A stretch of DNA of 11,587 bases, taken from Chloroflexota bacterium (GTDB lineage Bacteria > Chloroflexota > Dehalococcoidia > Dehalococcoidales > UBA2162). The stretch is taken from contig JACPSA010000026.1 of the NCBI GenBank assembly GCA_016193545.1, positions 1 to 11,587 of the forward strand, given 5' to 3'. Below the pieces are notes generated by a model. It made no database searches. It was not told the origin of the DNA and was given only the letters and a program-made list of their open reading frames with translations. Shown here in pieces: positions 7,841 to 11,587 of this stretch. Numbering within the stretch: the first letter of the stretch is position 1; each line of letters starts with the position of its first letter. A program made the position numbers and the translations under genes.

Positions 7841-8773
7841 ATGGAATATCGCAGTCTGGGGTGTTCGGGGCTTAAGGTCTCTGAGATTGGTCTGGGCGGG
7901 AACACTTTCGGCCAGAGAGCGGATGAGCCGACTTCACTGGCTATTATCAACCGCGCTGTCGATATGGGTATCAACTATATCGATACCGCCGATATGTATA
8001 CTCAGGGACGCTCTGAGGAACTGCTGGGTAAAGCGGTTAAGGACCGGCGGTCGCAAGTTATCATCGCCACCAAGTTCGGCCGTGCCATGGGGGATGGCCC
8101 CAACGACCGGGGTGGCTCGCGCTATTATATAATGAAGGCGGTTGAAGCCAGCTTGAACCGTCTCCAGACCGATTATATCGACCTTTACCAGATACATCTG
8201 CCCGACCCGACGACTCCTATCGAGGAGACACTGCGGGCTCTGGATGATTTGGTACGGGCCGGTAAGGTGCGCTATATCGGCTGTTCCAATTTTGCTGCCT
8301 GGCAGCTCTGTGAAGCACTGTGGACATCTAAGGTCAACAATTTACATTCTTTCGTGAGTGTGCAACCACGTTATAACCTCCTCGACCGGTCGATTGAGGC
8401 AGAGATGGTTCCCTGCTGTCAGGCTTATAATATCGGCGTCATACCCTGGGGGCCGCTGGCCGGTGGCTTTCTTACCGGCAAGTATCGTCAGGGCAAAGCA
8501 GCTCCACCCGACGCCCGTCTGGCACGGCCAATGTCCCTTTACGGGGAGGTCTTTACCAAGGCAAACTGGAGTAAACTGACGAAACTGGAAGCCTTTGCTA
8601 CTGAGCACGGTCATACTGTGGGTGAACTGGCGGTAAGCTGGCTGTTGGCTAAACCATGGGTGAGCACCATCATCGCCGGGGCAAAAACAGTAGAGCAGGT
8701 CGTGGCTAACGCCTCCGGTGCTGATTGGAAGCTGACGGCTGAAGAAGTGGCTGAAGTGGATGCCATCGCCTGA
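7841..8773 (+). CDS. Aldo/keto reductase, NADPH-dependent (IolS/YajO-like)
   Basis: A 310-residue cytoplasmic TIM-barrel oxidoreductase that reduces aldehydes or ketones to alcohols with NAD(P)H; the substrate cannot be told. The catalytic tetrad is complete: Asp48 and Tyr53 (NYIDTADMY), Lys78 (IIATKFG) and His119 (YQIHLPD). Family motifs GRSEELLGKA (56-65), GCSNF and the cofactor-binding region IIAGAKTVEQVVAN near the C-terminus are present, and length is typical. A GGGGGAT Shine-Dalgarno sequence precedes the ATG. It reads in the same direction as dinB, 50 bases ahead, and probably shares its transcript. Overall likeness is to B. subtilis IolS-type reductases from memory, an unverified comparison. 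Confidence 0.93.
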   Translation: MEYRSLGCSGLKVSEIGLGGNTFGQRADEPTSLAIINRAVDMGINYIDTADMYTQGRSEELLGKAVKDRRSQVIIATKFGRAMGDGPNDRGGSRYYIMKAVEASLNRLQTDYIDLYQIHLPDPTTPIEETLRALDDLVRAGKVRYIGCSNFAAWQLCEALWTSKVNNLHSFVSVQPRYNLLDRSIEAEMVPCCQAYNIGVIPWGPLAGGFLTGKYRQGKAAPPDARLARPMSLYGEVFTKANWSKLTKLEAFATEHGHTVGELAVSWLLAKPWVSTIIAGAKTVEQVVANASGADWKLTAEEVAEVDAIA

Positions 8774-8823
8774 ACTGGCGAGCCCGTTCTTGATTGCGGA
8801 AGGTAAGGGGAGAGGTAAAAATT

Positions 8824-10047
8824 ATGGCTGGGCGCACCATTATACATGTCGACCTCGATGCCTTTTTCGTCTCGGTGGAGCAGGTGCTTAATCCTGAGTT
8901 ACGGGGTAAGCCGGTGGTGGTAGGCGGCCGACCCGGTGGGAGGGGAGTGGTTGCCGCTGCCTCCTATGAAGCCCGTGCCTTTGGGTTGCACTCGGCGATG
9001 CCTCTGAAAACGGCCAGCCGTCTCTGTCCGCAGGCTATCTTTATCGAGGGTAGCTTTCCTAAATACCGTGAGGCTTCGCAAAAATTTATGGCTATCCTGG
9101 CTGATTTTTCGCCATTCCTTGAGCCGGTCGGCCTTGATGAAGCCTACCTGGATGTGACCGGCTTTGAATCTCTCTACGGCTCGATTCACCAGATGGCGGT
9201 AGCCATAAGGCAGCGCGTTAAAGGTGAACTGGGGCTTAACGCCTCGATAGGTGTTGCCAGCGGTAAGGTAGTCGCTAAAGTAGCCTCGGAGTTGTCCAAG
9301 CCGGACGGACTAATAGAGGTCGTTTATGGCGGGGAGCGTTCCTTTCTGGCGCCCTTGCCGGTGGCCAGACTGCCGGGGGTGGGTAAGAAGGCGGAACAGG
9401 TATTAAGGGGCCTGGGCATCAAGACAATCGGTGAGTTAGCCGGCATGCCGGTGAATGTTCTGAAAAGCTATTTTGGCGTTTGGGGTGAGGCTCTCCATCG
9501 TTCGGCCAACGGCATCGACGATAGAAAGGTAGAGCTTCCCGGTGAAGCCAAGTCAATCAGCCGGGAGACCACTTTTGATAAGGACACCAGAGACCGTTCC
9601 TTCTTGAAAGCGACGCTGCGTTATCTCAGCGAGAAGGTTGGAGCTGATTTAAGGGAGCAGGGCAAGCAGGCAAGGTGCATCGTCCTCAAGGTGAGATACA
9701 CCGATTTTACCACGATTACTCGCAGTCACACCCTGCCCCGGGCTTTTGATAGTGACCAGGCGATATTCGATACCGGAGCCAGGCTGCTGGACAGGGCGCT
9801 CTCTGTGGAAAGGCAGCCGGTGCGTCTGATTGGTATCGGGGTGTCGAATCTGGTCGAGGCGGGCGGGCAGTTGACGATGCTGGACTCGTCAGGACCGAGG
9901 CTGGCGCAGCTCAACAAAACCATCGACCGCATCCGCACCAGGTATGGCTTTACCGCCATCCAGACCGGGCGGACATTATTACTGAAAGATATCTTCCCCG
10001 AAACTGAAAAAGGCTACACCCTGCACACACCGAGCTTATCAAGATAA
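8824..10047 (+). CDS. dinB: DNA polymerase IV (Y-family translesion polymerase)
   Basis: DNA polymerase IV copies past damaged bases with low fidelity and no proofreading. From the ATG at 8824 it has 407 residues. The catalytic acids are Asp10 (HVDLDAFF) and Asp105-Glu106 (VGLDEAYLDVT). Phe15 matches the steric-gate Phe13 of E. coli DinB, and YEARAFGLHSAMP (48-60) is the fingers motif. SIGVASGKVVAKVASELSKP (141-160) ends the palm, a helix-hairpin-helix LPGVGKKA (183-190) follows, and the little-finger domain runs from about 245. QLTML (349-353) is a likely internal sliding-clamp binding motif. The frame opens at TTG 8794, but GGAGAGG (8808-8814) nine bases before the ATG supports 8824. No LexA-type operator was recognised. 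It ends 12 bases from the convergent broken gene. Confidence 0.95.
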   Translation: MAGRTIIHVDLDAFFVSVEQVLNPELRGKPVVVGGRPGGRGVVAAASYEARAFGLHSAMPLKTASRLCPQAIFIEGSFPKYREASQKFMAILADFSPFLEPVGLDEAYLDVTGFESLYGSIHQMAVAIRQRVKGELGLNASIGVASGKVVAKVASELSKPDGLIEVVYGGERSFLAPLPVARLPGVGKKAEQVLRGLGIKTIGELAGMPVNVLKSYFGVWGEALHRSANGIDDRKVELPGEAKSISRETTFDKDTRDRSFLKATLRYLSEKVGADLREQGKQARCIVLKVRYTDFTTITRSHTLPRAFDSDQAIFDTGARLLDRALSVERQPVRLIGIGVSNLVEAGGQLTMLDSSGPRLAQLNKTIDRIRTRYGFTAIQTGRTLLLKDIFPETEKGYTLHTPSLSR

Positions 10048-10059
10048 ATGCGTTTTCTT

Positions 10060-10388
10060 TCAGTTTTTTTCCAGGAGTCTCTTAAGAGTCCTTAATCTTC
10101 GACTAGAACCTTTTAAATCTTCCAGTAGACCCTCGAATTTACCAAGATTAATGTTTATATATCTATGGAGAGTGGGACCATCGTTGGGCAAATCATATTT
10201 TCTTACATCCATATTAGCTTCTTTCGACGACTTGAGAACCCACTCCTCTAACCTCGGACATAAGACTATCAGATAATTACCGTTGTTGCTATCGTGCAGA
10301 CCTTAAACTCATGTAGTATGTCTCTTTTTGAAGTCTGTGTTAATGACCTGACTAGAGCATAATCTGGCTTACATTCGATATAAATCAT
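10060..10388 (-). pseudogene. Broken partner gene of the ATPase (internal deletion, frameshift)
   Basis: On the minus strand an ATG (10386-10388) overlaps the ATPase stop as ATGA, the hallmark of a translationally coupled second gene. Frame one encodes MIYIECKPDYALVRSLTQTS and continues KRDILHEFK, then runs into TGA at 10269 after 39 codons. A second frame (10060-10302) encodes 80 protein-like residues, including GNYLIVLCPRLEEWVLKSSK, DLPNDGPTLHRYI and a basic tail RRLRTLKRLLEKN. The two pieces look like the start and end of one small protein joined near 10302-10305. From memory, small proteins beside such ATPases carry about 50-60 residues between these parts, including a VDEDP-like segment. 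The IEC glutamate plus that DxD would suit a TOPRIM-like fold, but that is inference and the core is absent here. Probably non-functional; sequencing error cannot restore the missing core. Confidence 0.72.
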
Positions 10389-11365
10389 TTCTCCTCCAGA
10401 AATCTGTCAAGGTTGGAGAAGACATCTATCTCGGCTATCTCCTGAATTTCCTCCGTACTTAGAGGCTTTACTTTAGTTTGATAGTCTTTGAAATATGTTA
10501 TGAAAACTGCTACATTTTCCTTTGGGGCCTTCTCAAGGAGTGGAAGCAGTAAATAAGGATTATGCGTTGAGATAAAGTATTGGTTATTCTTTTCATCCGA
10601 TGCTATCGTTTCAGCAAAGTATTTTGTGTAATACGGAAACGCATGTGATTCTGGCTCTTCAAAGACAAGGATTGAATCTTTATTAGAAAGAACGGCAAAA
10701 AGTTGAAAGACGACTCTTTGGAGAGTATCAGAAGCGAGAGAATAAGGATAGGAAATAGTGATGCCCTCTAATCGTTTTAAGACTTCAATTTTGTTTTCTT
10801 GCGGCCTGAGGTTCAGCTGTAAACCGAAATTAGAAAATATTTCATTAGCAATTGACCTTAGCTCCTTATTTGCTAATATGAGTGACATAAGGTTTATGCC
10901 TGAAGGGGGCAAAAGGAATTCAGATTCCGGTTGTGGAAATATGTCTTGGACAATGAATTTATAAAACTTGAAAGGACGGAGGTCTTTCGATGCTTCACCG
11001 CTATGACCAGCGTTTAGATCTCTGTAGTCGCCTTGGTAATGCGTGCCAAGCGACCTGCCATCCTTTTGTATTTCTCCCGTGAACCTTCCTTGTTTAAATT
11101 GGAGTGAAAAGTTAATATTATCGGTTTGTATCCGCACTGGTTCGTCAAGATTTTCATCGTAGAAAAGATTATTCATCCTCTCAAATCTGATAAATTGCCT
11201 GAAGTTAGCGTAATTAAAATAAGCGCCAAAAGAGAACAGAGCTAAGGTTTCCAGAATATTAGACTTTCCAGTATTGGGTTCCCCAATCAGGATGTTTATT
11301 CTTTTACAATCCAATCTAAGTTGCTTTATTGATTTGAAGTTTTTGATTTCTAGAGTCTTGATCAT
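10385..11365 (-). CDS. SMC/RecF-like ATPase (AAA_15/AAA_21 type)
   Basis: From the ATG at 11365 this is a 326-residue cytoplasmic ABC-type ATPase without a long coiled coil. It has the KNFKSIKQL start of OLD/RecF-like proteins, Walker A GEPNTGKSN (28-36), a signature-like SLASDTLQR (209-217), Walker B with the catalytic pair ILVFEEPESHAFP (232-244), and the H-loop STHNPYLLL with His268. The frame opens at GTG 11374, but that codon lies inside the Shine-Dalgarno sequence GGGAGGTG (11372-11379), and ATG at 11365 is seven bases after it. Its stop overlaps the start of the broken partner gene. One sampled line (10681-10740) is 40% GC against 55% in dinB, suggesting acquisition from elsewhere. Such ATPases pair with nucleases or small effectors in defence systems (OLD, Gabija, PARIS); a defence role here is inferred. 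Confidence 0.85.
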   Translation of the reverse strand: MIKTLEIKNFKSIKQLRLDCKRINILIGEPNTGKSNILETLALFSFGAYFNYANFRQFIRFERMNNLFYDENLDEPVRIQTDNINFSLQFKQGRFTGEIQKDGRSLGTHYQGDYRDLNAGHSGEASKDLRPFKFYKFIVQDIFPQPESEFLLPPSGINLMSLILANKELRSIANEIFSNFGLQLNLRPQENKIEVLKRLEGITISYPYSLASDTLQRVVFQLFAVLSNKDSILVFEEPESHAFPYYTKYFAETIASDEKNNQYFISTHNPYLLLPLLEKAPKENVAVFITYFKDYQTKVKPLSTEEIQEIAEIDVFSNLDRFLEEK

Positions 11366-11392
11366 GCGAACCACCTCCCTTGCCGCCTATTT

Positions 11393-11407
11393 ATGTATAA
11401 AATACAT
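11393..11407. repeat. Palindrome ATGTAT-AAA-ATACAT, candidate operator
   Basis: A perfect 6-bp inverted repeat with a 3-bp spacer lies just downstream of the predicted transcription start of the ATPase gene (near 11410) and before its ribosome-binding site. A repressor bound there could block transcription. AT-rich DNA produces such repeats often, so confidence is low. Confidence 0.3.
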
Positions 11408-11416
11408 TTGGATATG

Positions 11417-11446
11417 ATTATACTTAACTTAACATATACTATACAA
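11417..11446 (-). promoter_or_regulatory. Candidate promoter of the ATPase gene
   Basis: The minus strand has a perfect -10 TATAAT (11417-11422), with TTGTAT (11441-11446) 18 bp upstream matching three of six -35 positions. Predicted start is near 11410, about 45 nt before the ATG. Other AT-rich words nearby could serve instead. Confidence 0.45.
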
Positions 11447-11587
11447 CTCAGCCCCATTTAAGTCTAGCTATGAGGTCTTCTGAATTGTGTTATAATATGT
11501 TTTTTAGAGGTTAGTCTTGGAATAGCCTGCTTTTATTAGGTGCTATACATAACATCATTGCAATAAATTCTGTTTTGAGGTATAAAG
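11447..11587. other. AT-rich non-coding stretch at the window edge
   Basis: No gene, RNA gene or repeat pair was recognised in these bases. A TATAAT at 11491-11496 on the plus strand lacks a credible -35. The very low GC begins with the ATPase promoter region (27% in 11401-11460) and runs to the edge, so an accessory island may continue to the right. Confidence 0.5.

Noticed and set aside
10001..10066. AAACTGAAA and TTTCAGTTT with a following T-run as a dinB terminator
   Set aside because: The arms are 48 bases apart, AT-only except two pairs, and one arm lies inside dinB; too weak to call.

Overview
The window looks like chromosomal DNA from a bacterium whose 23S rRNA gene is not joined to a 16S gene. 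Apart from its right end it has moderate GC (one 60-base line of the polymerase gene, 9001-9060, counts to 55%). An unlinked 23S gene, a ComEA/ComEC pair and an APC permease beside Usp and RCK proteins all fit Dehalococcoidia (Chloroflexota). That placement is an inference; no single gene here proves it.

Layout, left to right. (1) 1-1269, minus strand: the 5' part of a 23S rRNA gene. Upstream of it (1270-1471) are a structured leader and a near-consensus promoter, with no 16S or tRNA. (2) 1489-4722: a transport/regulation block. A 12-TM APC-superfamily permease reads leftward. From a shared 163-bp control region a three-gene operon reads rightward: a UspA-like protein, a stand-alone RCK N-terminal protein and a complete TrkA-type RCK protein. 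No TrkH/KtrB-type channel is present, so the RCK proteins may serve the permease or an unlinked channel. (3) 4835-7777: comEA and comEC, the periplasmic DNA receptor and the inner-membrane DNA channel of natural transformation. (4) 7841-10047: an aldo/keto reductase followed after 50 bp by DNA polymerase IV (dinB), probably one transcript. (5) 10060-11587, minus strand: an AT-rich block with a compact SMC/RecF-like ATPase whose downstream, translationally coupled partner gene is broken by an apparent internal deletion. The composition (40% GC in one sampled ATPase line, 27% in one upstream line), gene type and broken partner suggest a laterally acquired, possibly defence-related cassette that is decaying.

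Three starts are better placed downstream of the longest-ORF start, because a clear Shine-Dalgarno sequence lies just before an internal ATG: comEA at 4835, dinB at 8824 and the ATPase at 11365.

The least expected points are the 23S leader, with mutually exclusive hairpins next to a boxA-like element, and the ATPase with its broken partner.
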